A DNA stretch of 64,000 bases. It comes from Phycisphaerales bacterium. GTDB taxonomy: Bacteria; Planctomycetota; Phycisphaerae; Phycisphaerales; UBA1924. Every line of letters starts with the position of its first letter. The first letter of the stretch is position 1. The notes under the pieces are model-generated. The model had not been told where the DNA came from. It ran no database searches and saw only the letters and a program-made list of their open reading frames with translations. The position numbers and the translations under genes were made by a program. Shown here in pieces: positions 1 to 9,126 of the stretch. The stretch is from the NCBI GenBank assembly GCA_019744815.1, contig JAIEUA010000006.1, positions 186,001 to 250,000 of the forward strand. Direction: 5' to 3'.

Positions 1-1
1 C

Positions 2-946
2 GATCTCCTTGGCCGCCTCGCGACGTATCCGTCGTGGGTGGTGGCGTTGGAGCTGGCGATCATCTGGGTGTGCGTGTACGCGATGGTGCGGTTTGTGCAG
101 GGGACGCGAGCGGCGGGCGCCTTGAAGGGATTGCTGCTGCTGGGGATCGTGCTGGGTGTGTTGGCGCGAGTGCTGGGCGGCGCGGAGGTCTTCCAGCGGA
201 TCGGGCTTTTGTACGATCGGTTTCTGGGGTTTCTGGCGATCGGGTTGGTGGTGGTGTTCCAGCCGGAGTTGCGGCGGGCGCTGGTGCGGCTGGGCGAGAC
301 GCCGTTCTTCCGGTCGAGCCCCAAAGAGATCGCGCTGGTGGTCGATGAGATCTGCGAGGCGTGCAAGTACCTGAGCAAGGCGCGGTTCGGGGCGATCATT
401 GTGATCGAGCGCTCGATCGCGGTGGCGGGTGTGGTGGAGGGCGGCACGCCGATGAACGCGGAGCTGACCTCGCGTCTGCTGCAGACGATCTTCTTCCCGG
501 GATCGGCGTTGCACGATCTGGCGGTGGTGGTGAAGGGAAAGAGGATCGCGGCGGCGGGCGTGCAGTTGCCCTTGGCCGAGCCGGAGGACATGCCCGACAA
601 GCGGCTGGGCTCGCGGCACCGGGCGGCGGTGGGGCTGAGCCGCGAGTGCGACGCGGTGGTGGTGATCGTGAGCGAGGAATCGGGGCGGATCCGGATCGCG
701 GAGCGCGGGCGGCTGACGCTGGTGGAGTCGGTGGACGAGCTGGATCGCGAGCTGATGTCGCGGCTGAACCCGGAGAAGTTGAAAGCGATGGCGGCGGCCG
801 CGGCCGCGGCGTGCGCTGCGGCGGTGCCCGAACCGATCTCCAATTACAACCCCGCCAACGACGCGACCAACGCGTTCGAGGCGATCAACGAACCTCTGAA
901 TCTGGACGACGCGGGGGCGGATCTGGATAAGTCCCGGATCAACTAG
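2..946 (+). CDS. cdaA: Diadenylate cyclase CdaA (DisA_N domain), 5' end outside window
   Basis: Makes cyclic di-AMP from two ATP at the membrane. The reading frame is open to the left edge (frame starts at base 2), so the GTG at 38 is probably internal and the true start lies outside. Numbering from that GTG, hydrophobic segments cover about residues 3-20, 30-46 and 58-75, matching the three-helix N-terminus of CdaA. The cyclase domain follows, with the SRHR motif at about 192-195 and a variant catalytic motif: HDLA at 159-162 where CdaA/DisA proteins have HDGA. The metal-binding Asp is kept. After the domain comes an unusual tail of about 60 residues with an Ala run. The YbbR partner gene follows after 35 bases, the usual cdaA-cdaR order. 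Family call is firm; activity is less certain because of the Gly to Leu change. Confidence 0.92.
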   Translation, partial: DLLGRLATYPSWVVALELAIIWVCVYAMVRFVQGTRAAGALKGLLLLGIVLGVLARVLGGAEVFQRIGLLYDRFLGFLAIGLVVVFQPELRRALVRLGETPFFRSSPKEIALVVDEICEACKYLSKARFGAIIVIERSIAVAGVVEGGTPMNAELTSRLLQTIFFPGSALHDLAVVVKGKRIAAAGVQLPLAEPEDMPDKRLGSRHRAAVGLSRECDAVVVIVSEESGRIRIAERGRLTLVESVDELDRELMSRLNPEKLKAMAAAAAAACAAAVPEPISNYNPANDATNAFEAINEPLNLDDAGADLDKSRIN

Positions 947-981
947 CGTCGTTGTTCACTGCTCAACTGCATGCCTCTCCC

Positions 982-1992
982 ATGCTCGAACGCATCAAGA
1001 CCATCCTCCTCGTCTCGGTGATCACCCTGTTGGTGTGGGTGTTCGCGGAGTCCGAGAGCCTGCAGCGGCGCGATCTGCGGATCGAGCTGCAGTTCGTCAG
1101 CGATGTGCCGACCGAGCGGTTCATTGAGGTCGCGGATGAAGGGTTCGGCGGCGTGGTGACGGTTTCGCTCTCGGGCGGGGCGACGGCGATCTCGAGCGTC
1201 GAGGACTTTGCCCGGGGCGGCGGGCTGCGGCTGTCGATCGGGAACCCGGCGTTCCTGGCGACGCCGGGCGAGCACACGGTGCCGCTGCGGGAGGCGCTGC
1301 GTGCGTTGCCTCAGTTCCGGGCCAGCGGGCTGACCATCGAGCGGGTGGAGCCGGCGGCAGTCCGGGTGCGGATCGTGGCGCTCGAGACCCGTGACGCGCG
1401 AGTGCGGGTGGATGTGGGAGAGGCCGACCTTGATGGAGTGCCCGAGGTGCGGCCCGTGACGCCCAAGGTGTACGTGCCGGTGAACTCGGTGCCCCCAGGA
1501 CCGATTGAGGTGGTGGCCCCGATCCGCCCGGACGATATTGCTCGGCTGGTCTCCGGTCGGCGAGAGTCGTTGTCGCAGGTGAAGCTGGAGCTGCCCCCGA
1601 ACCTGCGCTCGGTGCACGGGGCCCGGATCGAGCCGGCGACGGCGAGCGTGACGCTCGCGGTGAAGGTCCGGCAGGCATCGACGGAACTCAGCGGCGTGCC
1701 GGTGCAGGTGCGGCTGGCGGCGGGCGAGTTGTCGCGCTGGGAGATCTCCATTCCCGAGCAGGATCGCTTTATCCCCAAAGTGCGGGTGTCGGGGCCGGCG
1801 GATCAGGTCGAGCAGGTGAAGCGGGGCGAGATCAAGGTGGTGGCTTCGGTGAGTCTGAGCTTTGAAGAGCTTGAACGAGGGATCACGCAGAAAGAGATCA
1901 ATTTCGGCGATCTCCCCAGTCAGCTGCGGTTTGAGTACGACACGCGTTTGGTGCGGGTTAGTATCAAAAAGCGTGAGCCTCGGAACCCCTGA
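982..1992 (+). CDS. cdaR: YbbR-domain protein, CdaA regulator (CdaR-like)
   Basis: Likely membrane-anchored regulator of CdaA. The chosen ATG gives MLERIKTILLVSVITLLVWVF, a single N-terminal membrane anchor directly at the start. A TTG 30 bases upstream in frame would add ten residues and seems less likely. The rest (about 310 residues) is extracytoplasmic and reads as consecutive beta-rich YbbR repeats, with recurring patterns such as VSLSGGATAI, VPLREAL, VRIVALE, VTLAVKV and VRVSGPADQVEQV. Neither start has a clear Shine-Dalgarno sequence, so translation may be coupled to cdaA. Known biology: CdaR binds CdaA and modulates c-di-AMP output in Firmicutes. The same role here is inferred from gene order and domain. 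Confidence 0.85.
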   Translation: MLERIKTILLVSVITLLVWVFAESESLQRRDLRIELQFVSDVPTERFIEVADEGFGGVVTVSLSGGATAISSVEDFARGGGLRLSIGNPAFLATPGEHTVPLREALRALPQFRASGLTIERVEPAAVRVRIVALETRDARVRVDVGEADLDGVPEVRPVTPKVYVPVNSVPPGPIEVVAPIRPDDIARLVSGRRESLSQVKLELPPNLRSVHGARIEPATASVTLAVKVRQASTELSGVPVQVRLAAGELSRWEISIPEQDRFIPKVRVSGPADQVEQVKRGEIKVVASVSLSFEELERGITQKEINFGDLPSQLRFEYDTRLVRVSIKKREPRNP

Positions 1993-2097
1993 TTGCAGTT
2001 TGTGTTAGAGTGAATTCGGGTGATGCCGCTCGGCACGCCGAGGTGGCGGGGTCGCGGCATCGTCACGTCCTCGTGGGGACACCTTTGGAGGTGTTGT

Positions 2098-3177
2098 ATG
2101 TCGTTCGCGTCGCATGATCGTCCTGGCTGTTTCGGCAACAGTTTTCGCAGCATCGCGGTGGCCGCGCTGGTCACGGCGGTTGGAATGGTCACGACCGCGC
2201 AGGCGAAACTGTGGTCGCCGCAGGTTCTGTCGAACGGTGCGGTGAACATTGTGAAGTACAACGCGGCGACGACACCGTCGACGCTGGACATGCAAACCGT
2301 GGTTGGTGTCGCGCTTCCGGCGGCTGGTTTCTTTGTTTCCGGGATGGAGTTCACGCCGGATGGGCGCCTGTGGACGCTGATGCAGGGCACGCCCGGTTCG
2401 ATGATGCAGGGGTTGTACACGATCAACTTCGTCACCGGGGCGGCGACGCAGGTGGGCCCGCCGCTCGGTCTGGCGCCCAATGAGATCCTCACCGACCTGA
2501 CTTGGAACCCCAAGACGCACCGCATGAGCGCGATGGCGACGACGAGCAGCGGCGGGCTCACGAGCCGCATTCTTGATCTCGATATAAATACCGGCGCGGT
2601 GACCAACGCGCGCACGGTGAACTCGACGGTGAACGTGCTGCACGTGGCGATGACGGCGGACCCGAACGGGTCGTATTTCTTTGTCGACATCTTCAACAAC
2701 TGGCTGTCGGAGCTGAACGGCGGCGACGCGATGTGGCTGGGTTCGCTGTTTGGATTCAATGCCAATCTGAACTGCGGCCTGGGCACGGAGTTCCAAGGCG
2801 CGAACGCGGGCCGCATCTGGATGACGGCGTACAACCAGAATCTGAACACTCCGAGCCAGAGCCGCAGCGGGCTGTACCAGGTGGACCCAAACAGCGGCTC
2901 GCCAGGCTTCTGGGTCACGCTGCCGGGCGGCTCGTCGACGATCTATAGCGATGTCACCGTCCAGCCCGTGGTCAACAGCTGCCCCGCTGACTTCACGCTC
3001 GACAGCGAGGTGGCGGACAGCGACTTTGTGGTCTTTGCTGGTCAGTACGAGGCGTTGGACTGCGCCTCGGCGAGCATGCCCGCAGGTTGCTCGGCGGATC
3101 TGAACTTCGACGGGTTGGTGGATGACACGGACTTTGTGTTGTTCGCAGGGGCGTACGAGACGCTGATTTGTCCCTGA
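2098..3177 (+). CDS. Secreted protein with C-terminal paired dockerin-like cassette (tandem copy 1)
   Basis: Exported protein of unknown function, 359 residues. The start is fixed by GGAGG at 2087-2091, six bases before the ATG; the longer frame upstream has no such signal. The N-terminus (about residues 1-38) is a long signal peptide ending near TAQAKLW. The middle holds FTPDGRLWTL and DLTWNPKTHRMSA, which suggest a repeated beta structure fitting values over a run. The end is two EF-hand-like loops, SEVADSDFVVFAGQY and NFDGLVDDTDFVLFAGAY, each preceded by a Cys-x-Ala-Asp and closed by a Cys, finishing in LICP. The next gene is a paralogue with the same order of elements. It is probably cell-surface; the ligand is unknown. 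Confidence 0.85.
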   Translation: MSFASHDRPGCFGNSFRSIAVAALVTAVGMVTTAQAKLWSPQVLSNGAVNIVKYNAATTPSTLDMQTVVGVALPAAGFFVSGMEFTPDGRLWTLMQGTPGSMMQGLYTINFVTGAATQVGPPLGLAPNEILTDLTWNPKTHRMSAMATTSSGGLTSRILDLDINTGAVTNARTVNSTVNVLHVAMTADPNGSYFFVDIFNNWLSELNGGDAMWLGSLFGFNANLNCGLGTEFQGANAGRIWMTAYNQNLNTPSQSRSGLYQVDPNSGSPGFWVTLPGGSSTIYSDVTVQPVVNSCPADFTLDSEVADSDFVVFAGQYEALDCASASMPAGCSADLNFDGLVDDTDFVLFAGAYETLICP

Positions 3178-3205
3178 GCGAACGGGATGGATCACGAACT
3201 GAATT

Positions 3206-3241
3206 GAGACCCGCTCTTCATGGAGCGGGTCTCACCTTTTT
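3206..3241 (+). terminator. Rho-independent terminator after the first secreted paralogue
   Basis: A perfect 11-bp stem (3206-3216 with 3223-3233, arm GAGACCCGCTC) with a six-base loop is followed by a T-rich tract at 3237-3241. It separates the two tandem paralogues, so each is probably transcribed on its own. Confidence 0.85.
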
Positions 3242-3304
3242 CGGTTGTTGAATCGCGATGCCGCCAGCGGCGGCGGGTTCTCGTGGGTTCTCTGGAGTCT
3301 TTTC

Positions 3305-4348
3305 ATGTTTGCACTGAGTTCCATAACGAAGAAGATCGGGCCCGGTTTGTTGGCGGTGCTCTCGGTGTCGATCGCCACGGCTGATTCCGCGCACGGCCAA
3401 ACGCTCTGGGCGTCTCGCTATAACGGGACGCAGAGTTCGATCGTGAAGTTCACGCCGACGATTCCCGTCACCCCGACGACGGTTGGTTTCCAGACGTTTG
3501 CGAGCACCCAGTCTCGGATCTCGGGTCTCGAGTTCACGCCGGACGGACGTTTGTGGGCCTTGGTCCAAGGGCCGCTGGGCTCTTCGCAGCAGGGGTTGTA
3601 TTCCGTCGATCGGGCCACCGGCGCGGTGACGCAGGTCGGTGTGCCGTTCGGGCTGACGGCTGGGGAGATATTGACGGACCTGGCGTGGAATCCGAAGACC
3701 CATCGCCTCACGGCGATTCTCACCGGCACGTCGCCCTCCAAGCTGGTGTACGTGGTGGGCTTCAACCTGGCAACCGGCGCGATGGCGACCGCGGAGCTGT
3801 TCTCTTCTCAATACGACTCGTTGTTCGTCGGCCTGACCTGCAAGCCCGACGGAACGTATCAGTTTGTGGATATCCATCAGGACTGGTTCGCTCAACCGAT
3901 CGCGGGGAACCTCATCTTGGATTTGGGTACCGTGCTCGGGTTCAACGCGAACTCGGGGCAGGGCATCGGCACGGAGTTCACCGGGGCCAACATCGGGCGC
4001 ACGTGGTACACGGCGTATAGCCAGACCGACGGCACGCCGATCCTGTTCCGTGTCAATCAGCCGACGTGCTGGCTGACGAGCTTTGGTGCGCTGCCGGGCG
4101 GTGCGTCGACGACTTACGGCGACGTCGCCGCGGAGCCTTTGGTGGACACCTGCGGCGCGGACCTGAACAAGAACGCGCAGGTGGCGGACGATGACTTTGT
4201 GCTGTTCGCGGCTCAGTACAACCAACTCGACTGCTCGGCACCCGCGATGCCTGGTAACTGTTCGGCCGATCTGAACTTTGACGCCTTCGTCGACGATGCG
4301 GACTTTGTGTTGTTCGCGGGGGCGTATGAGACACTGCTGTGCCCATAG
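3305..4348 (+). CDS. Secreted protein with C-terminal paired dockerin-like cassette (tandem copy 2)
   Basis: Paralogue of the preceding gene, 347 residues, function unknown. The ATG is chosen because GGAG (3294-3297) lies seven bases before it and a signal peptide follows at once (KKIGPGLLAVLSVSIATADS, cleavage near AHGQ). The body matches its neighbour in order: GLEFTPDGRLWAL, LYSVDRATGAVTQVG, ILTDLAWNPKTHRL, GIGTEFTGANIGR, and then the cassette NKNAQVADDDFVLFAAQY and NFDAFVDDADFVLFAGAY ending LLCP. Conservation is spread over the whole length, so this is a whole-gene tandem duplication rather than shared use of the C-terminal module only. Confidence 0.85.
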   Translation: MFALSSITKKIGPGLLAVLSVSIATADSAHGQTLWASRYNGTQSSIVKFTPTIPVTPTTVGFQTFASTQSRISGLEFTPDGRLWALVQGPLGSSQQGLYSVDRATGAVTQVGVPFGLTAGEILTDLAWNPKTHRLTAILTGTSPSKLVYVVGFNLATGAMATAELFSSQYDSLFVGLTCKPDGTYQFVDIHQDWFAQPIAGNLILDLGTVLGFNANSGQGIGTEFTGANIGRTWYTAYSQTDGTPILFRVNQPTCWLTSFGALPGGASTTYGDVAAEPLVDTCGADLNKNAQVADDDFVLFAAQYNQLDCSAPAMPGNCSADLNFDAFVDDADFVLFAGAYETLLCP

Positions 4349-4380
4349 CCCCGGTACCGCTACCCACTCCATGACTTCGA

Positions 4381-4405
4381 AGCCCCGGGTTCACCGGGGC
4401 TTTTT
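4381..4405 (+). terminator. Rho-independent terminator between secreted gene and atpA
   Basis: Stem AGCCCCGG (4381-4388) pairs with CCGGGGCT (4394-4401) around a five-base loop and is followed by TTTTT at 4401-4405. It isolates atpA from upstream transcription. Confidence 0.85.
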
Positions 4406-4615
4406 CGTTTGTGGCACCCTTTGAAATGGCCCTTCCAAAACCCGATCGAGGCGAGATCACGAGTCCTGCGGGCGGAAATCTCCGGGGCTGAGACCTATCG
4501 TTGCAGCCCGTCCGGGAGCGTCCAGATGGGGGATCGACCGCCGCCGAAGCGTGGATCGCACGTTTCGGGGAGAGGCTCGACGAATCCATCCCTTGGCCCT
4601 GCGAAGGACCCCGCC

Positions 4616-6175
4616 GTGAAGATCAAGACCGACGAGATCGCCAGCGTTATTCGTCAGGAAATCCAGCAGTTCTCCAGCCAGCTCGAGGTGTCCGAGGTCG
4701 GACGCGTGATCGAGATCGGCGACGGCATCGCCCGTGTCTACGGCTTGTCGAACGCGATGGCCGGCGAACTCCTCGAGTTCCAGTCCGACAAGGGCGCGGT
4801 CATGGGTCAGGTCTTCAACCTCGAAGAAGACACCGTCGGCGCGGTCATCTACGGCGATTACAAGGCGGTGAAGGAAGGCGACGTGGTCAAGGCCACCGGC
4901 CGCCTGCTCGAAGTGCCCGTCGGCGAGGCCATGCTCGGCCGCGTCGTCGATCCGCTCGGCCGCCCGGTCGACGGCCTGGGCCCGATCAACACCAACGAGT
5001 TCCGCAAGGTCGACATCATCGCCCCCGGCATCGCCGAGCGTCAGCCCGTCACCGAGCCGGTGCAGACCGGCATCAAGGCGATCGACGCGATGATTCCGAT
5101 CGGCAAGGGCCAGCGCGAGCTGATCATCGGCGACCGCAAGACCGGCAAGACCGCCGTCGCGATCGACACGATCATCAACCAGAAGCAGTACTGGGGCACC
5201 AAGGACGCGGTGGTCTGCATCTACGTCGCGGTCGGCCAGAAGGAATCGACCGTCGCCGCCGTCGTGGAGACGCTGAAGAAGAACGGCGCGATGGACTACA
5301 CCATCGTCGTCACCGCCGGCGCGTCGGACCCGGCCCCGATGCAGTACATCGCTCCCTACTCGGGCTGCACGATGGGCGAGTACTTCATGTGGCAGGGCAA
5401 GAACCCCGCGGGCAACAAGCCCAAGCACGCCCTGTGCATCTACGACGACTTGTCGAAGCAGGCCGTGGCGTACCGCCAGCTCTCGCTGCTCCTGCGTCGT
5501 CCCCCGGGCCGCGAGGCGTTCCCCGGCGACGTGTTCTATCTCCACAGCCGCCTGCTCGAGCGCGCCACCAAGCTCTCGGATGAGAACGGCGCCGGCTCGC
5601 TGACCGCTCTGCCGGTCATCGAGACCCAGGAAGGCGACGTGTCGGCGTACATCCCGACCAACGTGATCTCGATCACCGACGGCCAGATCTACCTCGAGCC
5701 CGAGCTGTTCTTCTCCGGCGTGCGCCCCGCCATCAACGTCGGCATCTCGGTGAGCCGCGTGGGTGGCAACGCCCAGGTGAAGGGCATGAAGAAGATCTCC
5801 GGCTCGCTGCGACTCGACCTCGCCGCGGCCCGCGAACTCGAAGCCTTCGCCCAGCTCGGCACCGAACTGGACAAGGCGACCCAGCGTCAGCTCGACCGCG
5901 GCCGCCGCTTCGTCGAGCTGCTGAAGCAGGGCCAGTACACGCCGTTCCACGTGACCGACCAGATCATCTCGATCTTCGCCGGCACGAAGGGCTTGCTGGA
6001 CGACATCGAAGTGCCCAAGGTCCGCGAGTTCGAGAAGGGCGTGCTCGAGTACATGAACACGCTGGGCAAGGCCGTGCGTGATGAGCTGGATCAGAAGAAG
6101 GCTCTGGACGCTGGGCTTGAGAAGAAGCTCGAGGATGCGATTAAGGCGTATAAGAGTTCTTGGAAGGCGAAGTAA
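4616..6175 (+). CDS. atpA: F-type ATP synthase subunit alpha
   Basis: Regulatory alpha subunit of the F1 head, forming the alpha3beta3 hexamer at the membrane. Length is 519 residues, normal for the family. The start is GTG with AAGGA at 4604-4608 seven bases before it. This places the family N-terminus ([18 protein letters not shown]) at the beginning and removes an unrelated 69-residue upstream extension. The P-loop GDRKTGKT lies at about 170-177 and the alpha signature with the conserved Arg is in [16 protein letters not shown]. What is odd is the setting: no atpH before it, no atpG after it, and secreted-protein genes on both sides with terminators at each end. A decayed copy of its 3' end lies at 9058-9126. 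Confidence 0.97.
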   Translation: MKIKTDEIASVIRQEIQQFSSQLEVSEVGRVIEIGDGIARVYGLSNAMAGELLEFQSDKGAVMGQVFNLEEDTVGAVIYGDYKAVKEGDVVKATGRLLEVPVGEAMLGRVVDPLGRPVDGLGPINTNEFRKVDIIAPGIAERQPVTEPVQTGIKAIDAMIPIGKGQRELIIGDRKTGKTAVAIDTIINQKQYWGTKDAVVCIYVAVGQKESTVAAVVETLKKNGAMDYTIVVTAGASDPAPMQYIAPYSGCTMGEYFMWQGKNPAGNKPKHALCIYDDLSKQAVAYRQLSLLLRRPPGREAFPGDVFYLHSRLLERATKLSDENGAGSLTALPVIETQEGDVSAYIPTNVISITDGQIYLEPELFFSGVRPAINVGISVSRVGGNAQVKGMKKISGSLRLDLAAARELEAFAQLGTELDKATQRQLDRGRRFVELLKQGQYTPFHVTDQIISIFAGTKGLLDDIEVPKVREFEKGVLEYMNTLGKAVRDELDQKKALDAGLEKKLEDAIKAYKSSWKAK

Positions 6176-6212
6176 GAGAGTTGCTAGAGAAGTTATCTGT
6201 GGGAACCACCAG

Positions 6213-6238
6213 AACCCGGCTGAGAGGCCGGGTTTTTT
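6213..6238 (+). terminator. atpA terminator (original copy)
   Basis: AACCCGGC (6213-6220) pairs with GCCGGGTT (6227-6234) across TGAGAG and runs into a T tract. An almost identical copy lies at 9149-9173. Confidence 0.85.
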
Positions 6239-6240
6239 GT

Positions 6241-6269
6241 TTGAATCGTGCGGGGGAATCGGAGACAAT
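6241..6269 (+). promoter_or_regulatory. Candidate promoter of the first large propeller gene
   Basis: TTGAAT (6241-6246) and GACAAT (6264-6269) are 17 bases apart, fitting a housekeeping sigma promoter. The same pair and spacing recur before the second paralogue (9177-9182 and 9200-9205) and, as TTGCAT and GAGAAT, before the third (12245-12250 and 12268-12273). In all three it comes right after the previous terminator. Repetition is partly due to shared descent, so it is supportive rather than independent evidence. Confidence 0.55.
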
Positions 6270-6372
6270 GTCCGAACGTTTCGAGAGACGACTTGAACTG
6301 TGGACACCCAATCAAGTTTCGATCGGAAGACCGAGCCAACCTTGGCTCCGTCATGTGCGGGAGTCTCAGGGA

Positions 6373-9042
6373 ATGAAGCACCTTTCCAGCGTCTTTGGTT
6401 CATTGGTTTTCCTGTGGGCGATCTCGCCCTTTGCTCGCGCGCAGTGTCAACCCCAATGGCTTCCCGGCGATGGCTGGCCCGGTGCGTGGGGCCCGGTTCA
6501 CGCACTGGTCGAATGGGATGCTGATGGGAGCGGACCGAAACCAAAGTCGGTCGTCGCGTGCGGCGAGTTCACGGTCGTGGGGCGATCGTTCGTGAATGGG
6601 ATCGCGGCAATAGCTGAGAGCTCTGTGGATCCGCTGGGTGGCGGGCTCGGGGACTACGCGAAGGTGTACTGCGCGGCAGTTCTCCCGGATGGACGCCTTA
6701 TCGCAGGAGGCAACTTCGTCCGGAATGATGACGCGAACATCCGAGGCATCGCTATCTGGGACGGCACGAAATGGAATAGCTTGGGTTCCGGCATTGCGGG
6801 CGCGGTGTACTCGATTCTTCCCATGCCCGACGGGACCATTGTTGTCGGCGGAGATTTCACGTCAGCGGGAGGCGTGAGTGCATCGCGCATTGCACGGTGG
6901 ACTGGCACGTCCTGGAACCCCGTCGGTGCCGGGTTTTCTTCGACCGTGACGGCATTGATCAACGATGGACCGGCCGGCAGCTTCATCGCTGGCGGGCTTT
7001 TCACTCGATCGGGAACACAGACTCTGAGCCGCATAGCCCGCTGGAATGGTGCGAGCTGGCTCCCTGTCGGTAGTGGCATCAACGGAAGTGTGTACACGCT
7101 TTCTCGGCTACTTGATGGACGGCTCGTCGCCGGAGGGAACTTCAGCACAGCGGGTACGCAAGCTGCCAGTTGCTTGGCGGCGTGGAACGGCACAGCTTGG
7201 TCATCGATCTCGCCCACCTTGACAAACCCGGGCGGCTCCACGTTCATACGTGGTTCAATGGTGGGTCTCGATGGCCAATTGGTGATTGTGGGCTCGTTCC
7301 AATCGGTCGGGCCGCTCCTCGCAAACGGCATTGCTCGTTGGGATGGATCCAACTGGTCGGCCTTTGGCGACGGCATCCAAGGCATCGGCCGTGCGGCGAT
7401 CGAAACTGCGAGCGGAGCAATCGTCGTGGGCGGAGAGTTTCCGCAGATCGGCGACACCGATACATCCAACCTGGCGTGCTGGTTGAACCAGACTTGGACA
7501 GCGCTCGTGGTATCCAAGATCGCACCGGCACCTACTTCCACCGCGCCTGCCGGCACGCGTTTGCATCTTGTGAACAAGACGGGGCTTTTCGATGGCGTCC
7601 GTTGGACGGGTCTCCCTGTTTCTCGAGTTCGAAACATCACCGCGACGGCGCAATCAGCTGCAGGAGAGATCTATGCGGCCGGCGACTGCACGCCAGACGG
7701 CGGTCCGGAAGTGCGCTGTCTCGTGCGCCTAGTCGGCGGAGAGTGGTCGTTCTTTGCTCCGGGTGGCGACGAAGCGATTCTGCGGATGACAACCGATTCC
7801 GCAGAGAACATTTATGCGATTGGTGCCTTTCAGACAATTGGTGGGGTGCAGGCACCCGGCGTTGCCCGTTGGTCCGGTACAAGTTGGGTGTCCATGGGTA
7901 GTGGATTTCCAGAAGGGTGTACCGCGATCTCAGCGATCGGACCCGAGAACGTCGTGGTTGCGTCTACCGATCGACCACCCGCACACCCGAGGTACACCCG
8001 CGTCTCTCGATGGAACGGTTCGTCCTGGACACTACTTGGTCCGGCATTCGAAGCGGGTGCAACGCCCAAGATTGAAGCGCTGCTCGCTGCGAAGGACGGC
8101 ACCATCTTCTCTAACGCTCCGGTCGCGGGGCCCTTCGGGGACACGGTCGATGGGATTGCACGATGGGACGGTGTCGCGTGGAAGCAAGTTGGTTTGCCCG
8201 GCGACCTCACCGGTCCGTTCGGACCATATGGTGCCAGCATCACGGTTCTTGCGCAACTCCCTTCCGGGGACATCATCGCTGCCGGTACATTTGGCACCCC
8301 GTTACTAGGCAGCTGTGTCAACGTCGCTCGATGGAACGGCACTTCATGGCTTCCGATGGACACAGTTGCTTATGGCATCTCGAATCTGGATGTCATTTCA
8401 AACTCCGAGGTTGTTGTCGCCACCACCTACCGTGCCGGACCTTGGGTCTCTATGTCTACCGGACGATGGGTCGAGGTTCCAAAGCCGTGGGTCGCCTATG
8501 AGCCAGGTTCCGCCAATGTGCTCCACGGCCAGACCATCTCTATTTCATCCACCCCCGCCACCGGCTACTCAAACGTCTCCTTCCAGTGGAAACGCGAGAC
8601 CACTCCCGGCGTCTTCATCGACGTGATGAACGGCCCCGGCGGCTCGGGCGGCGTTGGCGGCAACGGCACGGGTGGCACGGTTTCGGGCGCGAACGGTTTG
8701 CTCGCCTCGCCGACTGACGGCACAGCCGCCACCCTCACCATCACCAACGCCCAACCCTCCGACGCAGGCTCCTACGCCGTCGTCTTCTCCAACTCCTGCG
8801 GCTCGGTCACCAGCCAGCCCGCGGTCGTCACGATCGAGTCCGCGTGTCCGAGCGACCTTAACAACGACGGCCTCGTCGATGACGCCGATCTCTCCGTCTT
8901 CGCAGTCGCGTACGACGTCCTCGACTGCGCGGCACCCGGGATGCCTGCGGGTTGTCCGGCCGATCTCAACCGTGACGGGCTGGTGAACGACGATGACTTC
9001 CAGGTGTTCGTAGTGGCGTACAACGAGGTGCTCTGCCCGTAG
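6373..9042 (+). CDS. Secreted two-propeller protein with Ig-like and dockerin-like ends (array copy 1)
   Basis: Large exported surface protein, 889 residues, function unknown. The ATG is chosen because a signal peptide follows at once (MKHLSSVFGSLVFLWAISPF, cleavage near ARAQC) and GGGAG lies about nine bases upstream. The body is about 14 repeats of roughly 45-50 residues with the core PDGxLIAGGxF...GIARWDGxxWxxLGSG. This resembles delta-60-type or Kelch-like propeller blades, and 14 would give two seven-bladed propellers. Some blades here are degenerate, around residues 380-420 and at the end. An Ig-like domain with a Gly-rich insert follows at about residues 715-820 (SFQWKRETTPGVF...LTITNAQPSDAGSYAVVF), then two EF-hand loops ending EVLCP. 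It is the most diverged of the three tandem copies. Confidence 0.85.
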   Translation: MKHLSSVFGSLVFLWAISPFARAQCQPQWLPGDGWPGAWGPVHALVEWDADGSGPKPKSVVACGEFTVVGRSFVNGIAAIAESSVDPLGGGLGDYAKVYCAAVLPDGRLIAGGNFVRNDDANIRGIAIWDGTKWNSLGSGIAGAVYSILPMPDGTIVVGGDFTSAGGVSASRIARWTGTSWNPVGAGFSSTVTALINDGPAGSFIAGGLFTRSGTQTLSRIARWNGASWLPVGSGINGSVYTLSRLLDGRLVAGGNFSTAGTQAASCLAAWNGTAWSSISPTLTNPGGSTFIRGSMVGLDGQLVIVGSFQSVGPLLANGIARWDGSNWSAFGDGIQGIGRAAIETASGAIVVGGEFPQIGDTDTSNLACWLNQTWTALVVSKIAPAPTSTAPAGTRLHLVNKTGLFDGVRWTGLPVSRVRNITATAQSAAGEIYAAGDCTPDGGPEVRCLVRLVGGEWSFFAPGGDEAILRMTTDSAENIYAIGAFQTIGGVQAPGVARWSGTSWVSMGSGFPEGCTAISAIGPENVVVASTDRPPAHPRYTRVSRWNGSSWTLLGPAFEAGATPKIEALLAAKDGTIFSNAPVAGPFGDTVDGIARWDGVAWKQVGLPGDLTGPFGPYGASITVLAQLPSGDIIAAGTFGTPLLGSCVNVARWNGTSWLPMDTVAYGISNLDVISNSEVVVATTYRAGPWVSMSTGRWVEVPKPWVAYEPGSANVLHGQTISISSTPATGYSNVSFQWKRETTPGVFIDVMNGPGGSGGVGGNGTGGTVSGANGLLASPTDGTAATLTITNAQPSDAGSYAVVFSNSCGSVTSQPAVVTIESACPSDLNNDGLVDDADLSVFAVAYDVLDCAAPGMPAGCPADLNRDGLVNDDDFQVFVVAYNEVLCP

Positions 9043-9057
9043 CGGGGCGCGACCCGA

Positions 9058-9126
9058 GACGAAGCTTGAAGACGCGATGAAGCCGTGCAATGGTTCTTCG
9101 TAGGCGAAGCGGGAACGACGCCTTGT
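9058..9126 (+). pseudogene. Decayed copy of the atpA 3' end
   Basis: Bases 9058-9109 align without gaps to 6121-6172, the last codons of atpA. By hand about 40 of 52 positions match. The remnant would read KLEDAMKPCNGSS then stop, against [16 protein letters not shown] in atpA. It is followed by the copied atpA terminator. It has no start and no function as a protein; it marks the edge of a duplicated segment. Confidence 0.75.

Noticed and set aside
4457-6544. 695-codon minus-strand frame opposite atpA
   Set aside because: Shadow of atpA; composition is His/Asp/Leu/Arg-rich without any motif.
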